In this document: one piece after another, positions 14,347-22,195 of the stretch
How the letters are laid out: each line of letters opens with the position of its first letter
Position numbering within the stretch: position 1 is the first letter of the stretch
NCBI GenBank assembly: GCA_012727835.1
Contig: JAAYGE010000165.1
Location: forward strand, 1-24,331
Source of the DNA: Bacillota bacterium
GTDB taxonomy: Bacteria; Bacillota_H; UBA994; UBA5500
Reading direction: 5' to 3'
DNA length: 24,331 bases
Notes under the pieces: generated by a model
Databases searched by the model: none
Told to the model about the DNA's origin: nothing
Seen by the model: the letters and a program-made list of their open reading frames with translations, nothing else
Program-made: the position numbers and the translations under genes

Positions 14347-15123
14347 ATGTTAGTTGATACCCATGCCCACTTAAGCGATAGTCGCCTGGCTTCCGAATTG
14401 GAACATTGGTTGCAGGAGGCACGGGCGGCGGAGGTGGGCTACATTGTCAATGTGGGCGCCGACTGGGAGAGCTCCCGGCTAGCAGTGGAGCAAGCTGCTG
14501 GCCACCGGGAGCTGGTGGCCGCCGTGGGGGTCCATCCCCACGAAGCCAAGCATTGGAATGCCCAGATGGAGGAAGATTTGATAGCTTTAGCCCAGCACCC
14601 CAAAGTGCGTGCCTATGGAGAAATCGGCTTGGATTACTATTACGATCATTCGCCCCGGCCGTTGCAGCAAGAAGTGTTTAAAGCCCAACTGCAGATTGCT
14701 AAGGAGTTGGGGTTACCGGTTATTGTGCATAATCGGGACGCCCATAAGGACGTGTTAACCATTTTGCAGCAATTCGCCCCCTTTGCTGCCGGCGGTGTTA
14801 TGCACTGTTATTCGGGGAGTGCGGAAATGGTAGCCGACTTTCTAGAGCTAGGTTTCTATATTTCCTTTGCCGGGCCCATCACCTTCCGCAATGCCAAGAA
14901 ACCAGCTTTAGCTGCCGTGCAGGTTCCCGATGATCGTTTGCTGGTGGAAACCGATTGCCCCTATTTGAGCCCCGAGCCCTACCGGGGTAAGCTCAACCAC
15001 CCGGCCCGGGTGGCTCTGGTGGCGAAGCGTTTGGCCGAACTCAGGGGTGTGGATTACGCCACCCTGGTCCAGCAAACGACGGCCAATGCCATGCGGCTAT
15101 TTAACTTAGAAAGAGGCGTTTAA
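14347..15123 (+). CDS. tatD: TatD-family metal-dependent hydrolase (deoxyribonuclease)
   Basis: TatD proteins are TIM-barrel metallohydrolases, with DNase activity shown for some members. It has 258 residues. Expected metal ligands are all visible: H6 and H8 in DTHAHLSD, E92 in YGEIGLDYYYD, H128 in VIVHNRDAH, H153 in VMHCYSGS and D203 in VETDCPYLSPEP. The start is ATG 14347 behind AGAGGAGTGAGG. The metG-tatD-rsmA order matches B. subtilis metS-yabD-ksgA, but the yabE and rnmV genes that lie between tatD and ksgA there are absent here. Confidence 0.94.
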   Translation: MLVDTHAHLSDSRLASELEHWLQEARAAEVGYIVNVGADWESSRLAVEQAAGHRELVAAVGVHPHEAKHWNAQMEEDLIALAQHPKVRAYGEIGLDYYYDHSPRPLQQEVFKAQLQIAKELGLPVIVHNRDAHKDVLTILQQFAPFAAGGVMHCYSGSAEMVADFLELGFYISFAGPITFRNAKKPALAAVQVPDDRLLVETDCPYLSPEPYRGKLNHPARVALVAKRLAELRGVDYATLVQQTTANAMRLFNLERGV

Positions 15124-15124
15124 A

Positions 15125-15973
15125 CTGAAGCTAACTGCGCCTACTGTTGTCAAAGATTTGTTGGCCCGGTATGGTTTGCGTCCCAGTAAGGGGTTGGGAC
15201 AAAATTTCCTGATTAACGAGCATTATCTGGAGCAGATAGTGGTCGCTGGGGAGCTGGAGCCCGAGGATTTGGTGCTGGAAATTGGTCCCGGCTTAGGTGT
15301 ACTCACCCGGGAGCTGGCGTCGGCCGTCCGCCGGGTTATCGCCATCGAAAAGGACCGACATCTTGAACCCGTATTAAAGGAAGTGTTGCAAAGCCATCCC
15401 CAGGTGGAATTGGTGTTTCAAGACGCGCTGCAGATCGACTACCGTCGGGTGGTGGGAGATAAGCGGCCGGTTAAGGTAGTGGCCAACTTGCCCTATTATA
15501 TTACGACGCCCTTAATCACTCGCCTTTTGGAGTCGGAGATCCCCTGGGCGGGGCTAGTCTTTCTAGTACAGGCCGAAGTAGCTCAGCGGTTGCTGGCTGG
15601 CCCGGGCAGTAAAGAGTATGGGGTGCTCAGTGTCATGGTGGGCTGGGAGTATGAGGTGGCGATAGTGACGCGGGTGCCGCCTAAAGCCTTTTATCCAGCC
15701 CCGAAGGTGATGTCGACGGTGGTGAAGTTAACTCGGCGTCGCAACGACCCCCTGCCGGTAGATAGGGAGTGGCTGGGACAGGTGTTGCGGGCCGCCTTAG
15801 GTCAGCGACGCAAGACACTACCTAACGCTCTCACCGGCGGCTTATCGTTAAGCAAAGAGCGGGTGGAGGCGGCCTTATCTCATTTAGGGCTAAACAAGGG
15901 CATCAGAGGGGAAAACTTAACTCCAGAGGAGTTTATGTGGCTGGCAAGCCTATTGGCGGAGGAGGTGCGTTGA
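15125..15973 (+). CDS. rsmA: 16S rRNA (adenine-N6,N6)-dimethyltransferase
   Basis: RsmA (KsgA) dimethylates two adenines near the 3' end of 16S rRNA late in small-subunit assembly. SAM-binding motif I is VLEIGPGLGVLTREL (50-64) and catalytic motif IV is NLPYY (121-125). LRPSKGLGQNFL (18-29) is typical of the N-terminus. The first ATG/GTG/TTG in frame is TTG 15158, but that would remove the family-typical LTAPTVVKDLLARYG. CTG 15125, two bases after the tatD stop and behind AGAGG, restores it and is my choice, giving 282 residues. TTG 15158 (271 residues) is the alternative. The stop overlaps the next gene as TGATG. Confidence 0.93.
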   Translation: MKLTAPTVVKDLLARYGLRPSKGLGQNFLINEHYLEQIVVAGELEPEDLVLEIGPGLGVLTRELASAVRRVIAIEKDRHLEPVLKEVLQSHPQVELVFQDALQIDYRRVVGDKRPVKVVANLPYYITTPLITRLLESEIPWAGLVFLVQAEVAQRLLAGPGSKEYGVLSVMVGWEYEVAIVTRVPPKAFYPAPKVMSTVVKLTRRRNDPLPVDREWLGQVLRAALGQRRKTLPNALTGGLSLSKERVEAALSHLGLNKGIRGENLTPEEFMWLASLLAEEVR

Positions 15974-16449
15974 TGCGGTTTTATAGCCCGTCTCAGGGCC
16001 AGCTGAGCGTTGATGAAGTGATCCAGGCTCTGGCCGATTATGTGGCTGAACAGCCGGAGGCCAAATACAAATTGATCATCGGCACCGATTCACATACGAA
16101 TGCCCAATCAACTCACTTCGTTACAGCTATTGTGGCCCATCGGGTGGGCAAGGGCGGACGCTTTTTTGTCCGCCACGAACACCAGCGCCCCATAACCAGC
16201 CTGCGGCAGAAGCTAATGCATGAAACCGCCCTCAGTTTAGAAACTATATCCCGGCTGCAGGAGGAATTGTTGGCCCACGATTTGCTCCTTAACTACGACC
16301 TAGAGGTTCATGTGGATGCGGGTAAACGGGGTGCCACGCGGGAGTTGATACGGGATTTAGTGGGCCTAGTTATGAGCAGTGGTTTTACCGCCAAAGTGAA
16401 ACCCGATGCTTTTGCCGCCAGTACAGTGGCCGATAGATTCACAAAGTAG
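15973..16449 (+). CDS. YkuK-like (DUF458) ribonuclease H-fold protein
   Basis: This 158-residue protein belongs to the DUF458/YkuK family, predicted to have an RNase H-like fold; its role is not established. The N-terminal MRFYSPSQGQLSVDEVIQAL is followed by the family core YKLIIGTDSHTN (D39 a likely acidic metal ligand). Further on are VDAGKRGATRELIRDLVG and FTAKVKPDAFAASTVADRFTK. The frame is open from 15937, but ATG 15973 has GGAGGTGC upstream and overlaps the rsmA stop, so it is translationally coupled. It ends the metG-tatD-rsmA transcription unit before the veg promoters. Confidence 0.85.
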   Translation: MRFYSPSQGQLSVDEVIQALADYVAEQPEAKYKLIIGTDSHTNAQSTHFVTAIVAHRVGKGGRFFVRHEHQRPITSLRQKLMHETALSLETISRLQEELLAHDLLLNYDLEVHVDAGKRGATRELIRDLVGLVMSSGFTAKVKPDAFAASTVADRFTK

Positions 16450-16460
16450 AGAAGTTCGGC

Positions 16461-16490
16461 TTGACAGTATTTCAGGCATACTGCTATAAT
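16461..16490 (+). promoter_or_regulatory. Upstream sigma-A promoter of veg
   Basis: A perfect TTGACA (16461-16466) and a perfect TATAAT (16485-16490) are 18 bases apart, with a TG dinucleotide one base before the -10 box (extended -10). Confidence 0.85.
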
Positions 16491-16501
16491 GATTGTTTTA
16501 T

Positions 16502-16530
16502 TTGACAGCTACCACTTCTTGTGTTACAAT
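16502..16530 (+). promoter_or_regulatory. Downstream sigma-A promoter of veg
   Basis: A perfect TTGACA (16502-16507) and TACAAT (16525-16530, five of six) are 17 bases apart. With the promoter 41 bases upstream it forms a strong tandem pair; predicted start near 16537. Confidence 0.85.
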
Positions 16531-16568
16531 GGACAAGGTGATTAGTCCAAAGAGAGAGGTGGTTGTCT

Positions 16569-16841
16569 TTGGCGGCAAAGAATGCTCTAGCTGAGATTCG
16601 TCAGGATCTGGAGTCCCACATAGGGGAAATAGTGTGGATAAAAGCAAACCGCGGCCGACGTAAGACTATCATCCGCGAAGGTATTTTGGAGAATACCTAT
16701 CCCTACCACTTCCTGGTGAAACTGGATGCGCAAAAACATCCGGTTCGAGTCATTTCCGTCAGTTATGCCGATGTATTGACCCAGACTGTTGAGCTTTCCA
16801 TTGGTAAGCCCGACAGGCGTATGGTGCCTACGACCAATTAA
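16569..16841 (+). CDS. veg: Veg protein
   Basis: Veg is a small, highly expressed Bacillota protein; in B. subtilis it stimulates biofilm formation. It has 90 residues from TTG 16569. Typical segments are MAAKNALAEIRQDLESHIG, ANRGRRKTIIREGILENTYP, FLVKLD, and SVSYADVLTQTVELS. TTG 16563 is also in frame, but the GAGGTGG ribosome binding site (16556-16562) is adjacent to it, whereas 16569 has a 6-base spacing. Two strong sigma-A promoters upstream and a terminator 30 bases downstream make it a single-gene, strongly expressed unit, as in B. subtilis. Confidence 0.93.
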   Translation: MAAKNALAEIRQDLESHIGEIVWIKANRGRRKTIIREGILENTYPYHFLVKLDAQKHPVRVISVSYADVLTQTVELSIGKPDRRMVPTTN

Positions 16842-16870
16842 AGATAAGATAAGAGGATAGAATTGTTCTG

Positions 16871-16905
16871 AAAACCCTTAGGTAGCGAGCCTGAGGGTTT
16901 TTTTT
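16871..16905 (+). terminator. Intrinsic terminator after veg
   Basis: AAAACCCTTAGG (16871-16882) pairs with CCTGAGGGTTTT, with one G-U pair, and runs into eight or more Ts. It separates veg from the cyanophycin genes. Confidence 0.9.
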
Positions 16906-16974
16906 CGCATATTTTGCCGGTGGGCAGGGGATTCTAATTATGTTTACGGCAGAATTTACAGAGGAGTGGGTCTT

Positions 16975-17814
16975 TTGGCTAGCAATATTGGCCGTCTAGT
17001 TGTCATCGGCGGCGCAGAAGACAAGGAAGGCGACTGCCGTATTCTAAGAGAAGTGGTGAAGTTGGCCGGAGGTTACCAGGCCCGCCTCCTGGTGCTGACG
17101 GCCGCCACCTCCGAACCCCAACGGGTGGGCAGCCTTTATAGGCAGGTTTTTTCCCGTTTGGGGGCGGCAGAGGTTGGTGTTTTAGACATCAGTGAACGCC
17201 TGCAGGCAGAAGATCCCATGTTGGTGCGGCTGGTGGACAACTGTAGTGGGGTATTTTTCACCGGCGGCGACCAATTGCGCATTACGAGCCTGATCGGTGG
17301 TACTGCTCTTTTTCATGCTTTGGGTGCCGCCTATCGTCGGGGAGCGGTAATTGCTGGAACCAGTGCGGGTGCCTCGGTGATGAGCTCTACGATGATTATC
17401 GGTGGCGGTGAAGATAAGGAACCGGTAGCTGGTGGCGTGAGGCTGGCACCGGGTTTAAATCTAATTTCCGACGTGGTCATCGATCAGCATTTTGCCCAGC
17501 GGGGCCGTCTTGGGCGCCTACTGGCCGCTGTGGCGCAAAACCCTTATGTCTTAGGTATCGGCATCGACGAGAATACGGCAATGGTGGTTGATGGCCCTGG
17601 ATTCCGGGTAATCGGCAGCGGAACGGTTGCCATTTTAGACGGGCAGCATATAGCTTTTACTAACGTTTCTGAAGTGAGTCCTAAGGCCGCCCTGGCTTTA
17701 GCTGAAGTTAGGCTACATGTGTTGGCTGAGGGGTATGTTTTCAACTTGCAGACCCGTCGCCCCGGACCTTATGTCGGAACTACCAATTGTAGGAATACTG
17801 AGGGAGGCAGCTAG
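16975..17814 (+). CDS. cphB: Cyanophycinase (peptidase family S51)
   Basis: Cyanophycinase cuts cyanophycin, a storage polymer of Asp backbone with Arg side chains, into beta-Asp-Arg dipeptides. It has 279 residues. It starts ASNIGRLVVIGGAEDKEGDC and has FFTGGDQLRI (D99, Q100). The nucleophile motif is GTSAGAS with S130, and D170-Q171-H172 (VVIDQHFAQRGRLGRL) completes the family's catalytic and substrate region. TTG 16975 has GAGGAG with an 8-base spacing; the in-frame GTG 16966 overlaps that site. It lacks an evident signal peptide, so it is the intracellular type. It lies two bases ahead of cphA, so breakdown and synthesis are made together. No clear promoter was found between the veg terminator and this gene. 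Confidence 0.93.
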   Translation: MASNIGRLVVIGGAEDKEGDCRILREVVKLAGGYQARLLVLTAATSEPQRVGSLYRQVFSRLGAAEVGVLDISERLQAEDPMLVRLVDNCSGVFFTGGDQLRITSLIGGTALFHALGAAYRRGAVIAGTSAGASVMSSTMIIGGGEDKEPVAGGVRLAPGLNLISDVVIDQHFAQRGRLGRLLAAVAQNPYVLGIGIDENTAMVVDGPGFRVIGSGTVAILDGQHIAFTNVSEVSPKAALALAEVRLHVLAEGYVFNLQTRRPGPYVGTTNCRNTEGGS

Positions 17815-17816
17815 TT

Positions 17817-20456
17817 GTGAAGAAGATCGAGTTGCGCATCTTTCCCGGGCGCAACGTGTATATCCATCGTCCGGCCGCCCTGTTGCTCCTAGACCTGGAG
17901 GAACTGGCCGGTAAGGAAAGTAGGGATATTCCCGGGTTTAACCGGGCGCTATTGCAACTTTTGCCGGGCCTTAAATATCATGGATGTGCCAGCGGTGGTA
18001 AGGACGGCTTTAGACGACGTTTGCAAACCGGCACCTATTTGGGCCATGTTTTAGAGCATGTGCTCCTGGAATTGCAGGAACTCTTGGGGTTAAATGCCCG
18101 TTATGGCAAGACTCGCGGTACCAGCCAGTGGGGGGTCTATGAAGTCGTATTTGAGTGCCCCTGTGTGGAGATGGCTTCCATGCTGGTGGATGTGGGGCTG
18201 GAATTAATAGAGGCGCTGTTAGCCGGATACCCTTACGATCTAACCGGCGCCTTAGGTCGGCTACGAAAGCACCTGGCGGCTGTTGATTTAGGCCCCAGTA
18301 GCCGGGCCCTGTGGAAGGCGGCCCGGAAACGGGGCATTAGTGTGCGCCGCATCGGTGAAGGCAGTCTCATGCAGCTGGGTACCGGCTGCTTTCAGCGTCG
18401 CATTCAAGCCACCTTGACCGACCGGACCAGTTGCTTAGCCGCCGATGTGGCCGGAGATAAGGAGCTGACGAAAAGCATTCTGCGGGCGGCGGCTATTCCC
18501 GTTCCTCGAGGTCAAATTGTTTACTCCGATAGGGAGGCGGTGCGGGCTTGGCGAGAGTTGGGCTGTCCCGTGGTTATAAAGCCCTGCGATGGTAACCAGG
18601 GGCGGGGGGTTTCCCTTAACTTGAATAGCCCCCAGGAAATACTAATCGGCTTTGAGATTGCTGCCCGCTACAGCCCCCGGGTTTTGATAGAAGAATTCAT
18701 CCCGGGCCGTCATTTTCGCCTTCTGGTGGTGGACGGCCAATTGGCCGCCGCCGCGGAGCGCATTCCGGCCCATGTGGTGGGTAACGGTTACGATAATATT
18801 GGGGCTCTAATTGAGCAGGTTAACAGCGACCCGCGCCGCGGCGAGGGCCATGAGAAACCGTTGACCAAGATTGTTGTTGACGACATCGTCCGCGCGGTTT
18901 TAGCACGGCAGGGCTATTCCTTGCAGAGCATCCCTGCCGCCGGCACCCTAGTTTGGTTGCGGGATAATGCTAATCTCAGCACCGGCGGTACGGCCGTGGA
19001 TGTTACCCAGCAGGTTCATCCCCAGGTAGCCGCCACAGCCATACGGGCGGCACGCCTCGTTGGCTTAGATGTGGCGGGAGTCGATGTGGTCACCAGCGAC
19101 ATTGGGCTACCGCTGGAGGGTAAGGGAGCTATAATAGAAGTCAACGCGGCTCCTGGTATTCGTATGCATCATTACCCTGAGGTCGGTGTGGAGCGGGATG
19201 TGGCATCCCAAATTATTGACAGCTTGTTCCCGCCCGGCACCCCCAGTGAAATACCTATCGTGGCTGTTACCGGTACCAATGGCAAGACTACCACCTGTCG
19301 TTTGTTGGCCCATGTTCTGCGCCAGTGTTATAACACCGTCGGCTTGACCAGCACCTCGGGTATTTATTACAATGACCAACTACTAGTAGCCGGTGATACC
19401 ACCGGCCCTTGGAGCGCCGGGGTTGTGCTGGCCGATCCCCTGGTGGAGGTGGCGGTCCTGGAGTTGGCCCGGGGTGGTCTGCTAAGAGGTGGCTTGGCCT
19501 ACGACACCTGCGACGTGGCGGTGCTCACCAATATTACAGAGGATCATTTAGGTCAGGATAATTTAGATTCTCTAGAAGACCTAATGTGGGTAAAATCCTT
19601 AGTTCTGGAATCGGTAAAGCCTGGGGGGTATGCGGTTATCAATGCGGATGATGGCCCCAGTGTGGAGCTTTTGGCCCAGCAGAAAAGCAACGTCATCCTC
19701 TTCAGCCTACAGGCGGACAATTTGTCGGTCCGGCGTCAACTGGGGGCGGGGGGAAGCGCCGTGCTGGTGCGAGATGGGCAGATATGCTTGGCCGAAGGCG
19801 ACCGCTTGGAACCCCTCCTGGCCGTCGATGCGGTCCCCGTCACTTTTAATGGCCGGGCCAGCTATAACCTGGCCAACGCGCTGGCCGCCTGTGCCGCCCT
19901 ATGGGCTTTGCAGGTGGAGCCCAACCTAATTGAGCAAGGATTGACCACCTTCTTGCCCAATGAAGAACATAATCCGGGGCGCCAAAATCTGATTACTGTC
20001 GGAAAACAGCCGGTGCTCTTCGACTACGCCCATAACGCGGCCAGCATTCAAGCTGTGGCCCGCTTAGCCCGTAGTTTGACCACGGGGCAAGTACTGGGTG
20101 TGATTGCGGCCCCTGGCAACCGGCGCAATTCTATAATTTTCGCCGCTGGCGAAGCGGCTGGTCGGGGTTTTGATCGGCTCTTCATCAAGGAGGACCGGGA
20201 TCGCCGGGGCCGGGCTCCGGGCGAGGTGGCAGAGATACTCAGGCAGGGGGCTTTAGCTGTCGGTATGAGCCCGGCGGCCATACAAGTCTGTCTGGAAGAG
20301 CGGACGGCCCTTTGGGCAGCCTTGGCCACAGCTCAGCCGGAGGACCTAATTGTGGTGCTCTATGAGGACTGGGAATATACAAACTCTCTTCTAGCCGAAT
20401 TGGCCCAACAAGCGCCCCATGGACGCCAGGCCTATGCTATAGCCGGCAGTCTATAG
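17817..20456 (+). CDS. cphA: Cyanophycin synthetase
   Basis: CphA polymerises Asp and Arg with ATP into cyanophycin. It has 879 residues, full length for the family. The N domain (about 1-160) carries H77-x-x-E80-H81 in GHVLEHVLLELQ, corresponding to the zinc-type hydrolase site reported to make primers in some CphA enzymes. The ATP-grasp domain (about 215-475) has CPVVIKPCDGNQGRGV near 248 and VLIEEFIPGRHFRLLVV; it adds Asp. The Mur-ligase-like domain (about 483-879) has the P-loop VTGTNGKTTTCRLLA near 484 and NITEDHLGQD; it adds Arg. All sites look intact. The start is GTG 17817 behind GAGGGAGG, two bases after cphB. B. subtilis has no counterpart at this locus. Confidence 0.95.
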   Translation: MKKIELRIFPGRNVYIHRPAALLLLDLEELAGKESRDIPGFNRALLQLLPGLKYHGCASGGKDGFRRRLQTGTYLGHVLEHVLLELQELLGLNARYGKTRGTSQWGVYEVVFECPCVEMASMLVDVGLELIEALLAGYPYDLTGALGRLRKHLAAVDLGPSSRALWKAARKRGISVRRIGEGSLMQLGTGCFQRRIQATLTDRTSCLAADVAGDKELTKSILRAAAIPVPRGQIVYSDREAVRAWRELGCPVVIKPCDGNQGRGVSLNLNSPQEILIGFEIAARYSPRVLIEEFIPGRHFRLLVVDGQLAAAAERIPAHVVGNGYDNIGALIEQVNSDPRRGEGHEKPLTKIVVDDIVRAVLARQGYSLQSIPAAGTLVWLRDNANLSTGGTAVDVTQQVHPQVAATAIRAARLVGLDVAGVDVVTSDIGLPLEGKGAIIEVNAAPGIRMHHYPEVGVERDVASQIIDSLFPPGTPSEIPIVAVTGTNGKTTTCRLLAHVLRQCYNTVGLTSTSGIYYNDQLLVAGDTTGPWSAGVVLADPLVEVAVLELARGGLLRGGLAYDTCDVAVLTNITEDHLGQDNLDSLEDLMWVKSLVLESVKPGGYAVINADDGPSVELLAQQKSNVILFSLQADNLSVRRQLGAGGSAVLVRDGQICLAEGDRLEPLLAVDAVPVTFNGRASYNLANALAACAALWALQVEPNLIEQGLTTFLPNEEHNPGRQNLITVGKQPVLFDYAHNAASIQAVARLARSLTTGQVLGVIAAPGNRRNSIIFAAGEAAGRGFDRLFIKEDRDRRGRAPGEVAEILRQGALAVGMSPAAIQVCLEERTALWAALATAQPEDLIVVLYEDWEYTNSLLAELAQQAPHGRQAYAIAGSL

Positions 20457-20487
20457 CACTCGTAAAAAACTAGGTGGGCGCCGGCGA

Positions 20488-20514
20488 CCCCCATGTATTA
20501 GAATAGGATGGGGG
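20488..20514 (+). promoter_or_regulatory. Hairpin overlapping the ispE ribosome binding site
   Basis: CCCCCAT (20488-20494) pairs perfectly with ATGGGGG (20508-20514) over a 13-base AT-rich loop. The right arm is part of GGGGGGTG, the only ribosome binding site before the ispE ATG. Folding would hide it, so ispE translation may be limited unless ribosomes or another factor open the stem. Confidence 0.5.
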
Positions 20515-20523
20515 GTGTGTTAG

Positions 20524-21405
20524 ATGGCTATCGTAGAACTGGCCCCGGCCAAGGTCAATTTATGGCTGCGCGTGTTGGAGAAAATGCCCGATGGTTACCA
20601 TCGGGTGGAGACGGTATTACAGACGATCTCATTGGTTGACACCTTGACTCTAGAGGCTAAACCCAAAGGGGGAATTTCTCTCACCTGTAGTGACCCCCGT
20701 TTGCCTTGTAACGAACATAATTTGGCTTATAAAGCTGCTGCCCTGTTAGCCCCGGCGGCTCCCGGTAAAGGGGTGCATATTCATTTGGAAAAGCGGATTC
20801 CGTGGCGGGCGGGGCTGGGGGGTGGAAGTTCGGATGCGGCTGCCGTTTTACGGGGCCTCAATAGGCTCTGGGGGCTCAACTGGCCGCTCTCTAAGCTTGT
20901 GCCACTGGCCCAAACCCTAGGTGCCGATGTGGCTTTCTTCCTGCGGGGTGGAACTGCCATCGGGCGGGGGCGGGGGGAGCAAATAGAAGAGCTGGCACTG
21001 CAGCCCCATTTAACCCTGATTTTAATCCAGCCGCCCTTTGGTCTGTCCACGCCCCAAGTTTATTCCCAGTGGCAGCCGGGGAATGCGCCACCGGTGGGGG
21101 ATTTGCCCGCTCTGTTGCAGGCCCTCCAGCGATCGGATGGCGACGCTTTAGGCCAACTGTTGCATAATGATATAGAAGAGCCGGCTTTTCAATTAGCACC
21201 GGAACTAGCGGCGGTAAAAAGGGGATTGTTACAGGCGGGCATCCCCTGTCTGCTTTCTGGTAGCGGAGCCTGCTTATTTGCCCTTGTTCCTAAAAGAGAA
21301 GGCGTTCCGGTTGTACATTGCCTGGATAAAGTCCGTCAACAACTACCGGCCAGCTACCGGGCTTCTATAGTGCGTACTCATTTTCCACCAGATAAAGGGA
21401 TGTAG
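20524..21405 (+). CDS. ispE: 4-diphosphocytidyl-2-C-methyl-D-erythritol kinase
   Basis: IspE phosphorylates CDP-methylerythritol in the non-mevalonate isoprenoid pathway. It has 293 residues. It starts MAIVELAPAKVNLWLRVLEK with catalytic K10. The GHMP-kinase ATP loop is PWRAGLGGGSSDAA (93-106), and D135 in LGADVAFFLRGG is the second catalytic residue. SGSGACLFAL near the C-terminus is the third GHMP motif. ATG 20524 follows GGGGGGTGTGTT. Its position after veg and before a regulator and spoVG parallels B. subtilis. The purR-yabJ genes that separate ispE and spoVG there are replaced here by a GntR regulator and a nucleotidyltransferase. Confidence 0.96.
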   Translation: MAIVELAPAKVNLWLRVLEKMPDGYHRVETVLQTISLVDTLTLEAKPKGGISLTCSDPRLPCNEHNLAYKAAALLAPAAPGKGVHIHLEKRIPWRAGLGGGSSDAAAVLRGLNRLWGLNWPLSKLVPLAQTLGADVAFFLRGGTAIGRGRGEQIEELALQPHLTLILIQPPFGLSTPQVYSQWQPGNAPPVGDLPALLQALQRSDGDALGQLLHNDIEEPAFQLAPELAAVKRGLLQAGIPCLLSGSGACLFALVPKREGVPVVHCLDKVRQQLPASYRASIVRTHFPPDKGM

Positions 21406-21486
21406 GGTTTATACGGCGAATAAACAAAAATAGCGGCTTTTTTCATTTAGGTGGACGAGTATCGGCGCTTGTGGAAGGAGAGATTC

Positions 21487-22170
21487 ATGACGGAGCGGCT
21501 CATTCCAGTAAAGCTAGAAAACTATAAACCCTTGCGGGAGAATGTTTTTGAACATTTACGAGAAGCTATTCTTAAAGGCCAGTTGGCTCCCGGTGAACGG
21601 CTGATGGAAATGCAGTTGGCCGCCGAGATGGGAGTCAGTCGCACCCCGGTACGGGAAGCGATTCGCAAACTTGAGCTGGAAGACTTAGTAGTTATCATCC
21701 CCCGCCGTGGTGCCTACGTGGCCGGCTTAAGTATTAAAGATGTGGCTGAAACCTTTGAAGTACGTGCCGCGTTAGAAGCTTTAGCGGCATCTTTAGCAGC
21801 TGAGCGTATTACCCCCGAGGAGCTAGAAGAAATGGAGCGCATTTTAGCACGGGTTGGCGCTGCCGCTGAAGCCGATGATAGGCCCCAGCTGGTGGCGTTA
21901 GATGAGGAATTTCATAACCTCCTGTATAAAGCAAGCCGTAACGAACGTTTGATGCAGATTCTCAGCAACCTTCGGGAGCAAATTAAGCGTTTTCGCAGTA
22001 CAACTCTGGCTGTGCCCGGCCGCGTGCCTGAGGTGCTGCAAGAGCATAGAAAGATAGCCGCAGCCATTACGCAACAGGATGCGGAATTGGCGCATAAATC
22101 GGCCTTAGAGCACATAGAGAATGCAGAGAACGCGCTTATGGATTGGCTGCGGCGGAAAAAGGAATCCTAG
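21487..22170 (+). CDS. GntR-family regulator, FadR/FCD subfamily
   Basis: This is a probable DNA-binding regulator that responds to a small carboxylate or sugar-acid ligand; the ligand is unknown. It has 227 residues. The N-terminal winged helix (about 12-78) has LRENVFEHLREAILKGQLAP, GERLMEMQLAAEMGVSRTPV and REAIRKLELEDLV. The helical FCD domain (about 85-220) has VRAALEALAASLAAERIT, the metal-ligand region DEEFHNLLYKAS, and EHRKIAAAI...HIE with candidate His ligands. ATG 21487 is chosen over an in-frame GTG 21451 because AAGGAG precedes it with a 6-base spacing. The position between ispE and a nucleotidyltransferase suggests no obvious target. Confidence 0.88.
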   Translation: MTERLIPVKLENYKPLRENVFEHLREAILKGQLAPGERLMEMQLAAEMGVSRTPVREAIRKLELEDLVVIIPRRGAYVAGLSIKDVAETFEVRAALEALAASLAAERITPEELEEMERILARVGAAAEADDRPQLVALDEEFHNLLYKASRNERLMQILSNLREQIKRFRSTTLAVPGRVPEVLQEHRKIAAAITQQDAELAHKSALEHIENAENALMDWLRRKKES

Positions 22171-22195
22171 GTTGCGGGTGAGGGGGTGTGTGTCT

